From JAWXUK01 sp044432725 (lineage in GTDB: Bacteria; Bacillota; Clostridia; Oscillospirales; Oscillospiraceae): a DNA stretch of 5,126 bases. Where the stretch lies: assembly GCA_044432725.1 (NCBI GenBank), contig JAWXUL010000084.1, positions 1 to 5,126 of the forward strand. The letters run 5' to 3'. A program made the position numbers and the translations under genes. A model generated the notes under the pieces. The model had not been told where the DNA came from. It did not search any database and worked only from the letters and a program-made list of their open reading frames with translations. The stretch's first letter is position 1; each line of letters starts with the position of its first letter. Below, one piece after another: positions 4,851 to 5,126 of the stretch.

Positions 4851-5126
4851 ATGAAAAGACTAGCAACAGGAATTTTGACAGGAGCAATGGTTCTAAGTTT
4901 AGGGGCAATGACAGTTTCTGCCTCTGATGTTGCCACAGAAGATGCACAGGCTTCTTCTAAAGCAACAATGAGACAAGAGAAAACAGAAAGAGTAGCATTT
5001 CCCGAAAGTTTTTCTAGCGAAACTATGATGGAAGAAAAACTTGCATCTCGTGGGGAAAACATGGATTTTGATGCTATGATGGAAGAAAAGCTTGCATCTC
5101 GTGGGGAAAACATGGATTTTGAGATG
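4851..5126 (+). CDS. Exported repeat protein, partial at window end
   Basis: The reading frame is open from ATG to the window edge (92 residues visible), so the C-terminus is missing. Residues 1-24 form a classic signal peptide: MKRLATG, a hydrophobic core LTGAMVLSLGAMT, and a VSA cleavage site before SD. An acidic, low-complexity stretch (25-58) follows. Two copies of a 17-residue repeat come next: MMEEKLASRGENMDFDA (59-75) and a near copy ending in EM (76-92). The protein is predicted to be secreted or cell-surface; no LPXTG or lipobox is visible in this part. The start fits the promoter at 4767-4775 and a weak AAAGG site nine bases upstream. I do not recognise the family and assign no function. 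It is divergent from the hxlR gene. Confidence 0.85.
   Translation, partial: MKRLATGILTGAMVLSLGAMTVSASDVATEDAQASSKATMRQEKTERVAFPESFSSETMMEEKLASRGENMDFDAMMEEKLASRGENMDFEM
5023..5125 (+). repeat. 51-bp coding tandem repeat in the exported-protein gene
   Basis: Two copies beginning CTATGATGGAAG at 5023 and 5074 have a 51-bp period. They differ at one base in the first 48 (AAAAAC versus AAAAGC), then diverge in the last few, pointing to recent duplication. The array may continue beyond the window. The period keeps the frame, so copy number can change without breaking the protein. Confidence 0.88.

Noticed and set aside
4793..5113. Minus-strand open frame opposite the exported-protein gene
   Set aside because: It is antisense to the better-supported plus-strand gene, repeats only because that gene repeats, and has no promoter or ribosome binding site.

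Overview
The window looks like chromosomal DNA from a low-GC Gram-positive bacterium, most likely in Firmicutes/Lactobacillales. The evidence is AT-rich coding sequence, strong AGGAGG-type ribosome binding sites, consensus TTGACA/TATAAT-like promoters, a membrane-anchored XRE regulator and an IS3-family remnant of Gram-positive type. The species cannot be named from the sequence alone.

Layout, left to right. Positions 1-235 hold a very GC-rich tandem repeat (four copies, exact 51-bp period) that is compositionally foreign to the rest. A strong bidirectional terminator (304-349) follows. Next is a minus-strand gene for a small XRE regulator with one membrane helix (384-821), with its own promoter and a palindrome upstream. 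Positions 998-1569 hold a decayed 3' part of an IS3-family transposase gene, followed by a probable right terminal repeat. Positions 1608-1818 are non-coding apart from a hairpin terminator at 1737-1773.

The core is a tight minus-strand operon read from right to left: nfsB (FMN nitroreductase, 3497-4150), a radical SAM protein with an atypical CX4CX2C cluster motif (2619-3494) and a short-chain dehydrogenase/reductase (1819-2610). Gene junctions are 2 and 8 bases. An HxlR-type regulator with an N-terminal CxxC (4307-4660) lies just upstream in the same orientation under its own promoter. The nfsB promoter (TTGATA-17-TATACT) has a 17-bp palindrome over its -10, a good candidate operator for the HxlR protein. 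By analogy with YodB and HypR of Bacillus, the simplest model is an electrophile/redox-responsive unit in which the regulator represses the nitroreductase operon until its cysteines are modified. The roles of the radical SAM protein and the SDR in such a unit are unknown.

At the right edge a divergent plus-strand gene (4851 to beyond the window) encodes an unrecognised exported protein with 17-residue repeats. Its upstream region has three TGACACA boxes at 11- and 22-bp intervals, an extended -10, and a leader with two mutually exclusive pairings, one of which covers the ribosome binding site.

No tRNA, rRNA, CRISPR array or replication origin was seen. The parts most worth following up are the HxlR/nfsB/radical SAM/SDR cassette, the regulatory region 4680-4850 and the 51-bp GC-rich repeat.
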